Below, piece after piece: positions 1 through 10,690 of a stretch of 64,000 nucleotides of DNA. Origin of the DNA: Muscardinus avellanarius (taxonomy: Eukaryota > Chordata > Mammalia > Rodentia > Gliridae); assembly GCA_963383645.1 (NCBI GenBank), contig OY726557.1:124412223-124476222 (forward strand). The letters are read 5' to 3'. A program made the translations under genes and the position numbers. The first letter of the stretch is position 1; each line of letters starts with the position of its first letter. The notes below the pieces were generated by a model that was not told the origin of the DNA, made no database searches, and saw only the letters and a program-made list of their open reading frames with translations.

Positions 1-224
1 AATGTTGTCACTGGTGTAACTATTGGACTTTCCAGTGTTTGGTTAATCATGGCAGTGTGGGCTTTGAATCTGAAGAAATAGGTATGTGCTGCATTTTTTT
101 CAAAAGAGGTACTTAGTTCACCCTTTTGCAGCATGAACCGGCTCCCCGGCAAAGCCATTTCAGATGAGTATGTGTGTTGTCAGAATACCAGCAATTCTGC
201 TGTTTCACTTAGAAAATATATAAC
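1..224. other. Intergenic sequence, nothing recognised
   Basis: AT-rich sequence left of the first L1. No ORF, SINE half or LTR signal was recognised here. Confidence 0.5.
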
Positions 225-2139
225 AGAGACTTCCAGGAAGATGGCGACTGAGGAAAGCAGCACATATTAGTCCTGCTGATACTCAGTCTCTATTGCCATA
301 AAAACAGCACCTTGACAAGAGAAAAAAAAAAACAGCATTAATTTGAACAGAGCACTGAAAATTGAATGACAGTGGAAACAAGGCTAGAAGGCAGAAAAGA
401 AGAGAGAACAGCAAAGTATCCCTCCCACCTTCAAAAGCTGCAGCTGTGGCTGTGGCTGCTGCAGCAGCACCATCTTGCCTTACTGCATTGGAACTGGCAG
501 AGACCCCCAGCAAAAAAACCAACAACTTAAAATAAGTGGCTGCAGCTCATCAGAATTGTAAGCAGCCAGCACATCCTGCTCCCACCAGACCTACAACAGT
601 GGCAGCCATGCTCACCACATCCTCCAGAGATCCAGTGTCTCAACAATAACAGATTCAAGATTGTGACTCTAAGTGAGACAGCAGAATTCTAGTGTGCTGA
701 GATCTATAACTCGACCACTGAAAAGAATGCATATCCATAAGAAAAGAAGCAGTAAAAAAAAAAAAGTCAACAACGACAACAGCAAAAATGAAAGTTGAAA
801 AGTACCAAAACTAGAACCAGAAAAAAGAGCAGAGACCTAAACATGCTCTGCAGGACCCACCTGGGAAACAGAGACCACAGACCAGCAGCCCAGCTTGGAC
901 AGGCTGCACGGGAGGAGCTGGCAGCCGCTGGCACTGTGGATTCCAGAGACATCCAGGAAGAAACTGTGGATCACTGTGAGGATGACAATGATAGACCATC
1001 AGTGAAAGCAGTCGCCATTTTGCCCAGGCACAGCAGGGAGGGACTCAAAAAATAGACAATTCAGCCGGACATTTTGGTGGTAGCTGAACTCACATCTTCC
1101 GGCAGCAGTCTGGAGCAGCATCCATCAACACAAGTTAATAAATCATTCCTGTGAGTAAAGCTGGCCGTGCCCCGCTACAAGGGCTTATGTGGCAAGTAAA
1201 TAGACACACAGGGGGCTTGAGGCTTTGGAAGCTTACTATCATATATATCTTAAATTTTAATTAATAAATAGCCCATAGAAACAGAGGGACTATAGCTCCC
1301 AGTTTGCGGAGCCAAGGTAGGAACTGTAGAGAATACTGTAGTATGCCCACTAGAGGTGCCAGGGAGAAATAGCACAACCTACTGAGTAAGCTCAGTAGTA
1401 AACTCACACCTGGTTGTGTCTGGGAGCAACAAAGCACCAGCATCTGAGGCCAGCAAGGGACCCTGGGACTGTCCTCCCAAGTCAGGGGTGGTATCCCTGG
1501 AGCCAAGGAACTGAGTCAAGCAAACTTGGAACTGAGCATTCTCTTTCTGCCAGACCTTGGGCCTTTGGTGGAGTGTGACAAAGGCACCATATCATTCAGA
1601 CTGCACCAAGATGCCAGGATACCACTTGACCACAGCCAAGCTTGAAATTCAATACTCTGACCACGAGCAGAGTTTGTACCTGGCATGCATGTAAGCTAGT
1701 GACTGAAAGTACCTCACGTGACCATAGCAAGCCAATATAGAGTGGTGTCCCAGGGATCATCAAAGCTAAGCTGGCCAGAACATAAGTTTAGAACATAGCA
1801 ATTGCTGGCGTTTTGGGGCCTAAGCTCACTGGTCACAGAGGCTAGAGGTCAGCACTCTGCAGTATTATGGGCTCACAATCGGCAGAGCATCAGTGGTCTC
1901 TGGAGTACACGAAGTTCCAACAAGAAAACTGGAGACCCTGGATAAAGCATCATAATATCTGGCCCTACAGACTTTGAACCACGGCAGCGCAGTGATCTGC
2001 AGTTAATATGAGACTACTGCTTACCTGCACTAAGAAATATATCTAGTTAAAGAAATTCTGGGGGAAAAACTCAAAACTTTGAATACTTAAGTCAAATTGG
2101 TAGGGGTGAATATTTACTCAAGCATATCGCTTATTTTTA
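225..2139 (+). mobile_element. Old L1/HAL1-like element, 5'UTR portion
   Basis: The left edge (near 228) carries a decayed form of the L1 5' end seen in the younger copies: a CTTCCaGGAAGATGGCGAC-type start. The roughly 1.9 kb that follows has no open frame and reads as a long L1 5'UTR. At 2139 it is interrupted by a younger minus-strand element, and it resumes at 4953 just before the ORF1 start. Divergence and scattered stops mark it as old. The 5' boundary is approximate because no target duplication was found. Confidence 0.7.
2123..2139. repeat. Target-site duplication, left copy (chimeric L1 copy A)
   Basis: The 17-bp sequence CATATCGCTTATTTTTA here is repeated exactly at 4953-4969, on either side of the minus-strand element. 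A perfect repeat shows one complete retrotransposition event into the older L1 and sets the element's borders at 2140-4952. Confidence 0.95.
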
Positions 2140-2199
2140 TTATTTTTTTATTTTTATTTTTTTCATTTGAAAGTCTTTTTTATTATTATTATTTTTTTT

Positions 2200-2346
2200 A
2201 TTGGTGCACTGTATTCATACATCATAGTGGGATACAAACTTTTGTAGACATACATGCACACATCGCCCAGTCAGCCCCCACCTGATCCCCACCCCATTCT
2301 CTCCCCATCCCTCCCTCCCATGCTTGGCTTAGTGGTTGACATCTAG
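2200..2346 (-). other. L1-type 3'UTR end of copy A
   Basis: On the minus strand this reads CAAGCATGGGAGGGAGGG, then a G-rich tract, then GTGCACCAATAAAA and an A-rich tail. The same 3' end occurs in other L1 copies at 21840-21970, 11590-11715 and 63166-63360. It is probably the part recognised by the L1 reverse transcriptase and shared by autonomous and non-autonomous members. Confidence 0.8.
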
Positions 2347-3232
2347 TATTATAGCAATTTATTCAAAATTAAAAATGATAATCTCACATAACAGTTTCAT
2401 TTGTCTGATACCAAGCTTTTGATGACTTAAAGATAACATTTCAATATTTTTTTTGCTTTCTTTCTTACCAGAGAATATTTTTTTCTATTTTTTAGGTGAA
2501 ACTATCATATATTTATATATTTATTTTTCAGAAAAAAAATCTATCCTAATATGGAATATGGACTCTAGATACCCAAAACGATCTTGAAAAAGAACAAAGC
2601 TAGAAGATATATATTTTCTGATTTCAAACCATATAAAGCTACAATAATTGAAACAGTGTAGTGCTATTCTAAAGGCAGATATATAAACCATTGGAGTTAA
2701 ATAAAAGCCTAGAGCTAAATTCTTCCCTATATTGTCAAGTTATTTTTGACAAGGTTTCCACGAACATTTGGTGGTAGAAATAATAATCTTTTAACTAAAT
2801 ATTGTTGAAACATAATAATTACATGGAAAAGAATAAAATTGGACCCTTACCTAATCCCATATACAAATATTAACTCAAAATAGATAAAAGACCTAAATAT
2901 AAATCTTAAGACTATAAACTTTTAGGAGAAAATCTGGGTCATAAAACCTCACAACATTGAAATTGGCAGTGATTTCTTGGATATTATTTCAATGGCACAG
3001 GCAACAGAAGAGTATACAAACTCCCTAAAAAATAAAAAAAAATTGTATATCCAAAGACAATGTAAACAGAGTTAACAGTTACTAATAGAATGGGATAAAA
3101 TATTTCCAAATGCTATATCTGAAGGTATATTAATATTCCAACTAGAAATCCTAAAAATTAACAACAATAAAGGCAAACAATACCATTTAGAGATAGGTAA
3201 AAGACTAACATAAATAATGAATCTCCACAGAT
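2347..3232 (+). mobile_element. Captured old-L1 ORF2 fragment, inverted inside copy A
   Basis: Read on the plus strand, this is the 3' third of an L1 ORF2 with many stops, including TAG where L1 normally has the TGG of its 'AWYW' tract. It is opposite to ORF1 and the 3'UTR of the element that contains it. The first roughly 150 bp (2347 to about 2525) do not look like L1 and match the flank of the 42-kb copy. The segment ends abruptly about 10 bp before the ORF1 stop codon. Confidence 0.85.
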
Positions 3233-3240
3233 AACTAATC

Positions 3241-4158
3241 TTAGTTGTCTGTTGGATGGAAAATCTTATTTCTCTGGTTCTGGTGTTTGTTACCTATTTC
3301 TTCTTTGTAGTTAATCTCTTTGAGTATTTTCTCTAGTGCTGGTTTTGAAGACATAAATTCCTTCAGTTTCTGTTTGTCATGGAAGCTTCTTATTTCTCCA
3401 TCTAATTTGATAGAAAGTTTTGCTGGGTAGGAAATTTTTGGCTGGAAGTTGTTTTCTTTCAGAGTTTGGAATATGTTACTCCAAGCCCTTCTGGCTCTCA
3501 TGACTTGATTTGGGAAGTCTGGAGTGATTCTAATTGGCTTGCCTCTGAATGTCACTTGGCCCTTTGTTTTCGTTGCCTTTAAGATTCTCTGCTTGGCTTC
3601 CACATTGGTCATTTTGACAATGATGTGGCGTGGGGATCCTCTTCTCCGATCCTGTCTAAAGGGAGTTCTATAAGTTTCCTGGACCTGTGTATCAACCTCT
3701 TGCTCTATGTTTGGAAAATTTTCTGCTATTACTTCCTTGAAGAGATTGTTGATCCCTTTGGTTTCACTTTCTTTTCCCTCCTCTATTCCAATTATTCTTA
3801 GGTTAGCTCTCTTAAAATGGGCCCATATTTCTTCAATATCAGATTCGTGCTGTCGGATATTTTTTCCTAGATTAGAAACTATGCGTTCATTTTTGGAATG
3901 ATCATCTTCTAAGAGCGAGATTCTGTTCTCCATGTGGTCTAATCGGTTGTTTGTGCTTTGAATTGAGGCCTTTACTTCATTAATTGCATCCTTTATCTCT
4001 TTTTGGCTCTCTCTGAGATCTTTTCGAAGCACCTCTATTATTTCTACAGTTATTTTCCTGATTTGATCTTCTAGAAATCTCTGATTTTCTGTTTTATGGG
4101 GTTCTGATGTTGTGGGGTTGTGGGCATTCATTGCTCCAGTATTATTCCTCTTTCCCAT
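3241..4158 (-). CDS. L1 ORF1 protein (intact, 305 aa), copy A
   Basis: L1 ORF1p is a trimeric RNA-binding chaperone that coats L1 RNA in the cytoplasm. The ATG at 4158 was chosen because it has a strong Kozak context (A at -3, G at +4) and because the sister copy starts at the same codon; upstream codons are open only to a GTG. Residues about 28-115 are heptad-like coiled coil rich in E, K, I and L. An RRM-like domain starts near 118 (LRIIGIEEG), and a C-terminal domain follows from about 214 (ITPDFPNQVMRARRAW at 211-226). No stop or frameshift is present. By hand alignment it differs from the copy at 52444 at about 17 of 305 residues. Human ORF1p is 338 aa, so this is a somewhat shorter type. 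It may be translated if transcribed, but no ORF2 follows. Confidence 0.92.
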   Translation of the reverse strand: MGKRNNTGAMNAHNPTTSEPHKTENQRFLEDQIRKITVEIIEVLRKDLRESQKEIKDAINEVKASIQSTNNRLDHMENRISLLEDDHSKNERIVSNLGKNIRQHESDIEEIWAHFKRANLRIIGIEEGKESETKGINNLFKEVIAENFPNIEQEVDTQVQETYRTPFRQDRRRGSPRHIIVKMTNVEAKQRILKATKTKGQVTFRGKPIRITPDFPNQVMRARRAWSNIFQTLKENNFQPKISYPAKLSIKLDGEIRSFHDKQKLKEFMSSKPALEKILKEINYKEEIGNKHQNQRNKIFHPTDN

Positions 4159-4929
4159 GATTTTGGAAGTTTGTGCCTTCTCTGGGTTCTTCCCTTGGGT
4201 CACTATGACTTCACTTAAGGTGTTCTGGATCTCGAGTCAGTAGTATCTCAGACCCCACTACTCCTTTACTGGGTTGTATCACAGAGTCTCCGACCCAGAG
4301 AGTCGATAGAGGCTGCTTTAGACTGTGGGGGATGCCAGGTTGGGTGTTCTCCTATGGTGTGATATCTCTGCCACCGCCCCTCCCCCACTGGGTCAAGTCC
4401 CAGGGAGTACAGTACTGGGATTTCTCCTCTGTGGCCCGCAATTTGACTCACTGTTCTTGAGTATGCAGATGTAGCTGTACTGGACTTGGTGAATTTGCTG
4501 CTGCTGCCGCCAGTGGCAATATGGCGCCGCTGCTATGCCCTTGGCCGTGAGGCTGGCATATTTCTTCTTGGTTTTGAGTTTCACTCTGAATCCCTGCAGC
4601 GTGTGCTGAGCTCAGCCACTGAGAGCTTTAGATGCTCCCTGCGCCAAGATATCCCACCTGGCTGTTCTGCAGCGGCTTACCTCGGCTTGCTGTAGCCGTC
4701 CGGTGAACTCGCCGCTGCTGCCGGCAGTATGGCGCTGCTGCCGCGTCCTCGGGCGTGAGGCCGGTGTATCTCCTCTGTGGCTCTGAGCTCTGTTCTCAGT
4801 CTGCTTTCTCTCTGGAGCCTGGTGATTTTTTTGTTTCTCTGGTGATGGTGTTTTCTGGCTATGAAAGGCACTGATTTTGTGGTAATGAAGATTGGTTGTT
4901 AGCGGGGCTCTTAAGCCCCGCTTTTCTCG
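4159..4929 (-). other. L1 5'UTR of copy A
   Basis: GC-rich leader with CpG and CTGCTGCC-type tracts, aligning throughout with 51675-52443. Several open frames cross it in both copies, but they lack a shared ATG and are interrupted at different places, so it is treated as untranslated leader. Confidence 0.8.
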
Positions 4930-4952
4930 GTCGCCATCTTCCCGGAAGTCCT
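4930..4952 (-). promoter_or_regulatory. L1 internal promoter start: ETS and YY1 motifs
   Basis: On the minus strand the element begins GACTTCCGGGAAGATGGCGA. It contains an ETS site (CCGGAAGT on the other strand, 4942-4949) directly followed by a YY1 site (AAGATGGCG, 4932-4940). YY1 near +10 fixes transcription starts in human L1, and ETS plus YY1 is typical of TATA-less promoters. The same pair heads the copy at 51652. Confidence 0.7.
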
Positions 4953-4969
4953 CATATCGCTTATTTTTA
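4953..4969. repeat. Target-site duplication, right copy (chimeric L1 copy A)
   Basis: Exact repeat of 2123-2139. The old L1 sequence continues immediately after it. Confidence 0.95.
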
Positions 4970-6415
4970 AAAGATGGCAAATACATACAGGATTCACACA
5001 CAGAGAAGAAGGTGACAAGAAATCAGAAACACAAATTTGACAACTCTGAAAATATGAGAACAAGGAACAAGAAACAAACTCCCACAACTCAACAAGGGAG
5101 ATCACCAATACTAATCTACAAGAAATTCAAAAATGAGAATTATGAATCCTGATATTCAGTATGAGAGGCCTCACATTCAGTGTATAGAAAATTAAAGAAG
5201 AAATTGAGACCTTAAGAAAGAATCAGAAAGAGGCCTTGAAGGAAATGAAGGAGTCAGTAAATGAAGACAGTAATAGCATACAATTCTGGAATAGTAGATG
5301 AAATGGAAAACAGTATCATTGCTAGAAGACAGTTCATTCAAAACCAAAAGCACAGTCAACAGTATACAGAAAATATTACAACAACAGAACCTAAACATCT
5401 AAATATAGGACAATACAAAACATCCTAACTTATGGATAAAAGACTTTTAAGAAGGGAGAGAGGCACTGACCAGGGGTATTTGTAATCTTTTCAGAGAAAT
5501 AATTTCAGAGAATTTGCCAAACATGTAAAAAGACTTGAACATTCATGTACAGGAGACATTCATAACACCGTTAAGACAAGATCAAAAAAGCACCTTCCCA
5601 TGCCACATAATAATCAAAATGACTAACATAAAGGCCAACAAAAGAATCTTAAAAGCAGTGAGAACAAAAGAAGAGGTGACATGCATTAACAAAAGAATTA
5701 AAATCACTCTAGACCTCACAACCCAAGTCATAAATGCCAGTAGGGATTGGTATAAAGTGTTACAGACTGTGAAAAAAAAACAACTTCCAACAAAAACTCA
5801 TATATCCAGCAAAGATATTATTTATATTGATGGAAAAATAAAAATGTTCCAAAATAACAGAATCATAACAAATTTATGACTATCAAGCCAGCACTAGAGA
5901 AAATACTTTTTAAAAAATTATAAAGAAGAAAAAAATTCCAGAACCAGAAAAGGCATTCTCTGTAAGGTGGGCAACTAAGAAAAGAAGAAATAACACTACA
6001 CAAAACAAGATACAGAACAGAATATAACAAGATACAAAAATCATATTTCAATGATAACACAATGTCAAATGGTATAACTCCCCAATTAAAAGACACAGAC
6101 TGGCAATGTAGATTCAAAAACATAATCCAACTATATGATGCTTGCAAGAAACTCACCTTACCAAAGAATTACACAGGTTAAAGGTTAAATGATGGAAAAA
6201 GTTATACCATGCAAATGGAGACTAAAAACAAGCAAGGGTACCAACACTGATAACTAATAAAATAGACTTTAAGCTACAGCACATCAGAAGAGACCAATCA
6301 GGGCATTTCTTATTAATAAAAAGAACAATCCAGAAAGAAGATATGATAGTAAACATTCCTCAAATAAGGGTGTACCCACATTTGTAAAACAAACTCTTGA
6401 GGCCATCAGGCCTCA
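4970..6415 (+). mobile_element. Old L1/HAL1-like element, ORF1 and inter-domain ORF2 portion (decayed)
   Basis: Continuation of the element begun at 225. Positions 4990-5500 are a decayed ORF1 N-terminal and coiled-coil region. 5535-5879 keeps an open stretch of 114 codons matching the ORF1 C-terminal half (VQETFITPLRQDQ at its start). After ORF1 the sequence passes at about 6080 straight into the part of L1 ORF2 between endonuclease and reverse transcriptase, and it ends near 6410. The endonuclease part is missing. That matches the half-L1 plan: ORF1 kept, most of ORF2 gone. Confidence 0.75.
5535..5879 (+). pseudogene. Decayed L1 ORF1, C-terminal part
   Basis: 114 open codons corresponding to residues about 155-270 of the intact ORF1 copies in this window, with about half the positions recognisable. 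Upstream codons in the other frames belong to the same ORF1 but are broken by indels. It is a relic of the old L1 and not expected to be expressed. Confidence 0.75.
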
Positions 6416-6790
6416 ATTGGTAATGATCCTCCTCCTCCTCCTCCTCACCCTTTTCTTTCTTTTCATCCTTCTCTTTTCATCCACTTCTGTAGCTTCTCCC
6501 TCCTATGTTCTTCACTGCATATTACTACTGCATGTTTTACATATCTTGTTTAATTTTTATAATAGCCTTGAAACAGCATATATTATTTTTATCATCATTA
6601 TACTGGTGAGAAATTGAGGCACAGAAAATTGAGGAGTAGGGTCAGGAGCATGGTGCTGAGCTTTCTTTCCCCCAGTTTACTTTTGCAGTAAATGAGTGTC
6701 TTAATCCTTATTGCCTTACCACAGAATTGAAAATATCAGAGAGTACAGTAAAGGTGAACATTTTTAGGTGCTATAGTAAGGGCAATATTT
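6416..6790. other. Intergenic stretch with (CTC)n run and MIR-like trace
   Basis: A short CTC repeat (6426-6447) is followed by AT-rich sequence. 6545-6635 resembles the MIR SINE core (counting to GAGAAATTGAGGCACAGA). Nothing coding is seen. Confidence 0.4.
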
Positions 6791-6959
6791 CAATACCTTT
6801 GTAGGAAAGGGCAAGTCTGGGTTTTGGGCCACACAAGCCTGGGCTCCTGCATGGAGAGCCACCTGAAACACAGCCTACCCACCCTCAAAGGGCTCAGAAC
6901 GGAAACTGCAGACCCAGTACACACCTCTTCATTGTATAATATTACCGAAAGCTGGTGAA

Positions 6960-7072
6960 AGCTTGCAGAAAATGTAAGAAAACACACACAGAAGAAAACA
7001 GAGAAGAAGAAGATGACAAGACATCAGAAATACAAATTTGACTACTCTGAAAATATGAGAACAAGGAACAAT
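6960..7072 (+). mobile_element. L1 ORF1-start fragment
   Basis: About 100 bp closely matching 4985-5070 (GACAAGACATCAGAAATACA, then the ACTCTGAAAATATGAGAACA block). It is a second relic of the same L1 start region, cut off before a poly-T run at 7091. Confidence 0.65.
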
Positions 7073-7292
7073 GGGAAAGACATGTGTGTCCTTTTTTTTT
7101 TTTTTTTTTAGCTTTGGAAGAGCCTATTCAAGAGAAAATTAAATGTTCAAAGAAATGACTGGAAGAACATTCCCCACAGCATCCTTAAATGGGTACAGTG
7201 AGGCTCATGTTATAGCTTTGATCTACATGTCCCAGAACTTCAAGATGTACTGTGAAGAAAAAGGACAATATGAAGCACGTAGGTGTGCTGAT

Positions 7293-7511
7293 ATTTTCTT
7301 TTTTGTGAGTGGTAATGGAGAGTGGAACCCAGGGGCTTTCTACCTCTGGCTGCAACCTAGCCTTATTTTTATAATTTATTTAGAAACAGGGTCTCACTAA
7401 GTTGCTGAGAGTCTCACTAAGTAGCTGAGGCTGGCTTTGAACCTGTGCAATGCTCCTGTCTCAGCCTTCCAAGAGCTGGGATTACAAGAGTGTGCCACCA
7501 CGCCTGACATG
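7293..7511 (-). mobile_element. B1-dID SINE
   Basis: Minus-strand dimeric SINE. The ID-like half (GAACCCAGGGGC) is followed by the A-rich linker and the B1-like half ending in GTGCCACCACGCCTG. It is one of a tight run of three. Confidence 0.85.
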
Positions 7512-7577
7512 CTGATATTTTCAAGAAAGGATTTCCATATGCCTCTCATGGAAGTTCACAGTGAATATTTATGCTGT

Positions 7578-7803
7578 TTTTCTTTGGCGTGTGTGTGGGG
7601 GATACTGGAGATGGAACTCAGGTGTACTCTACCTCTGAGCTACACCAACGCCCTATTTTTTCTTCTTTAAGTTTTTGAAACAGGGTCTCACTAAGTTGCG
7701 GAAGGCTTCACTAAGTAACTAAGGCTGGCCAGAAACCTGCGATCCTCTGGTCTCAATCTCCCAAGTACTGGAACTACACATATGCGCCACCACATCTGGC
7801 TGA
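7578..7803 (-). mobile_element. B1-dID SINE
   Basis: Full dimer, minus strand, moderately diverged, with both the ID-like half and the B1-like half recognisable. Confidence 0.85.
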
Positions 7804-7889
7804 GAACATCTATGCTTTAAAGATGCTAAATGGCCCAGCTAGAAAGGAACTGCCTGGTTTTATGAACTTAGTACATTTCAGATATATTT

Positions 7890-8085
7890 TTGTGTGTATG
7901 GTATTGGGAGTTGATCCCAGGGATATTCTACCCCTGAACTACACCCCTAGCCCTATAATACCATTAAAATTTGAAACAGGTCTCACTAAATTATTGAGGG
8001 CTTTGCTAAGTTGCTGAGGCTGTTCTTGAACCTGTGATTCTCCTGTCTCAGTCTCCCAAGTAAAAATTATACCACCACACCTGTT
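7890..8085 (-). mobile_element. B1-dID SINE
   Basis: Full dimer, minus strand, with small deletions in the B1 half. Confidence 0.8.
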
Positions 8086-8699
8086 TCAATATCTATGTGA
8101 TAACAAAAGTGCTGACTGCACTTAACAAGGTTAATGCAAGGTCTACTCAGCAATCCAGTGGGAACTTTTGATGTCAGTGGAACTTAACTTCAAGGGCTGA
8201 CTTTACTGTTAAATAGTTTGCATAATTTCAATTATGGGCAATTCACTTCATGTAAATCTCAGTGTTCTAATCTGAGGAGCTGGAATGAAAATACTCTTTC
8301 TAAGGATTATGATCAACTGAAACAATAAAGATAAAGATTTATTATCTAAAAACACTGATCAGAATTTAATACAATATATATTTTTGAAATATGGTTGATA
8401 TAAAAAGGCACATACTGTAGGGAGATAGAAATACCATATTAGTATGGAGAATATGGACTCAGGAGTCCCTTATTGATGCTCAATCCTTCACCTTGGTTTA
8501 ACTGATGAAAATATGCTAAATATTTGGGGCTAGTTAGATTTGTAAACATATGTGTCTCCAGATTGAGAGAGATTGAAAATGTTGGCTTCTTTTGGAGGAG
8601 CTGAGATATTGCATGGTCTTTCTCCCAAAGAGCACTTCTGGCAAGGGATGCTAAAGTCAGGAGGAAACAAAGAAGGGTTACTAAGGATGAATGGACTCT
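8086..8699. other. Intergenic, nothing recognised
   Basis: AT-rich single-copy-looking DNA. Open frames here are short and share no domain with any family recognised. Confidence 0.4.
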
Positions 8700-8745
8700 T
8701 GAAGGTAGAATGTCCCTGGGTTCAATCTCTAGTACAAAAAAAAAG
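8700..8745 (+). mobile_element. SINE 3' (ID-half) fragment
   Basis: GGTAGAATGTCCCTGGGTTC and an A-run: only the tRNA-like end of a plus-strand B1-dID remains. It directly seeds the GGAA repeat that follows. Confidence 0.7.
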
Positions 8746-8792
8746 GAAGGAAGGAAGGAAGGAAGGAAGGAAGGAAGGAAGGAAGGAAGGAA
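8744..8792. repeat. (GGAA)n microsatellite
   Basis: About twelve GGAA units grown from a SINE A-tail. GGAA arrays can bind ETS factors, but there is no gene nearby to regulate. Confidence 0.95.
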
Positions 8793-10480
8793 ATTATGCT
8801 CAATGTTCTGCTTATTTTTCTGTGTAAAAACACTCACTATTCTTGAAATTATATCTGTCCTAGGTATTGTGTATGTGGATTGGTATGAAAGAAGACAAAG
8901 CACACTAATAAGTACACCCAAAACAAATCCTTGTGGAAGGATTTGTTTCAAAGTTATAGAATTCCCAGCTGTTTGAATTCTTAGCTGTTTAAATGTGGAC
9001 CTGGAATCATTTTCACAGGTTGAGTGACCCACATCATAAAGAGTGACAGGGCAAGTTTGACAGGAAAGGAGTTGGGAGGACATAGTCAGCTGGAGAGATA
9101 GTGGAGAAAATGCTCCTGGGTGAAGCCAGAATGTTGCCTATGGGTTGGCATTGTCCTGATCACCAGCTATCATCCAGTATATATTATACAACTGCCATAA
9201 CTGGAACTGGACACCTACCTTGATCCCACACGGAGACTGAAGATCTTAGAAACTGCTTGATTTGCTCACGTCACAGATTCCTGGTATAGCTAACAAAAGG
9301 CAACTTTCTCCCACTTTCTGATGAAAAGACTCATATGGCAAAGACGGAACTAATTGGTTGGTTAGCAGTGAAACACAAAAATGTATCCAATAGTACAAAC
9401 TCTCTGCACTTTAAGGCATTCATAATACCTAAATTTCTCTGTTTTAAAATCAAAAGGATGCTATTGAAGGAGGCTTTTATGTGAGGTTTAGTGAGCTCAG
9501 GGATTTAATTAGAAATACAAAGCACACTTGCACATACAAATCCCACAAGACTAGAGATTATCAAAGTACCCAGTATTTAATAACCCTCTGCAAAAATGAT
9601 CTTGTCATGCTCTGAGTCTCCTACTGCTATCTCCCCGAAGAGTGGCACAGGTTCTGAAAGAAGATCCTTATTTTACATCCCTAAGTTGTAAATGAGGCTT
9701 CTGTAACTCAGAAACATTAGATTAATTATTCCCAAAAGTGATTTCAAAGTTACCTGCTGCCTCTTGACTAAGATTTCATCAATTAGTAAAGGTAGCATGA
9801 GGGTGGGGGGCAGGTTAAAGATAGTGTAAATTTTTTTCCAAGAGCAGCTTATTCACTTTGAAGGCTTTCAGTTTTTGAGGTTCTTGTGCTTACTTTTTAA
9901 AATGCTTTGGGGATTCAAAATTCTCTTTCATTTTATGATATGGTTCTAGTAGTCAATAGTAGATATATATTTTCTTGTGTGCTTACTTATTTGTAGATTA
10001 TGTTGGAACGTTTTTACTTGGCAAACCAATTTTTAGTCAACCTGTTAGACTCTCATTGAAATTTCATTGTCTTGGAAAGTCTAAATTCTAAAAACTGTAC
10101 AAAGAAAAGAATGCCCTATTTGTCCTTCCTGTCTGGGGGCTCAGGTCAAAAATCTTCTAGGAAAGAAAAATAATTGGGGAAAAGCATTGCATGAAATATT
10201 TTCCACAGAACCAATTTTAATTACCAGGACTCAGTCATCATGCTGTCTCTCCCCCGATCCTGTTTCCTATGCCTATAGTTTATATCACCCAATGGTTTAT
10301 GTTACCTTCATCTATCTTTCATTACACCTGTGTAAGGTATTTCCCTTCCAGGACACTTTTGGACTATATTCTCCTGATGGACAGCCACAGTCAAAGGAAG
10401 TGGTGAAAGCTAAGAGTCACTTGAGCTTTCTCACGCCCACCCTATCACAAATACCAGGATTTCACCAGTCAACGGTGTGT
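8793..10480. other. Intergenic, mostly single-copy; MIR-like trace
   Basis: No gene found. 9650-9740 resembles a minus-strand MIR (AGTTGTAAATGAGGCTTCTG region). The rest shows no recognised repeat. Confidence 0.4.
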
Positions 10481-10482
10481 GT

Positions 10483-10690
10483 GTGTGTTTCCTGAGGCTG
10501 AAGATAGGGGTGTTCTGCCTTTGAGTTATACCCCATCTCTATTTTATTTTTTATTTTGAAATTTTTGAAACAAGGTCTTGATATGTTGCTTAGGGTCTCA
10601 CTGAGTTGCAGAGGCTGGCTTCAAATTTGGGATCCTCCTGTCCCAGCCTCCTAAGTACTGGGATTCCAGGCATGTGCCACCACACTCAAC
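10483..10690 (-). mobile_element. B1-dID SINE
   Basis: Full dimer, minus strand, beginning at a short TG run and ending in GTGCCACCACACTC. Confidence 0.8.

Larger units (their letters stand above)
2140..4952 (-). mobile_element. Chimeric ORF1-only L1 retrotransposon, copy A
   Basis: This is a complete insertion of about 2.8 kb bounded by a perfect 17-bp target duplication. On the minus strand the order is: 5'UTR (4952 to 4159), intact ORF1 (4158 to 3241), a segment of an older L1 ORF2 plus flanking DNA in inverted orientation (about 3232 to 2347), an L1-type 3'UTR with a G-rich tract (2346 to about 2200), then an A-rich tail with a 12-nt interruption. ORF2 (endonuclease and reverse transcriptase) is absent, so it must have been moved by L1 enzymes in trans. 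The same layout recurs at 51652-54474. It resembles the known half-L1 (HAL1) plan, but the inverted filler is unusual. Confidence 0.9.

Noticed and set aside
283..1055. Several overlapping frames in the first kilobase
   Set aside because: They lie in old L1 5'UTR, overlap on both strands and resemble nothing known.
3707..3901. Plus-strand frame inside ORF1 of copy A (and 52641-52895 minus)
   Set aside because: Antisense of the ORF1 coiled-coil and RRM region; no independent support.
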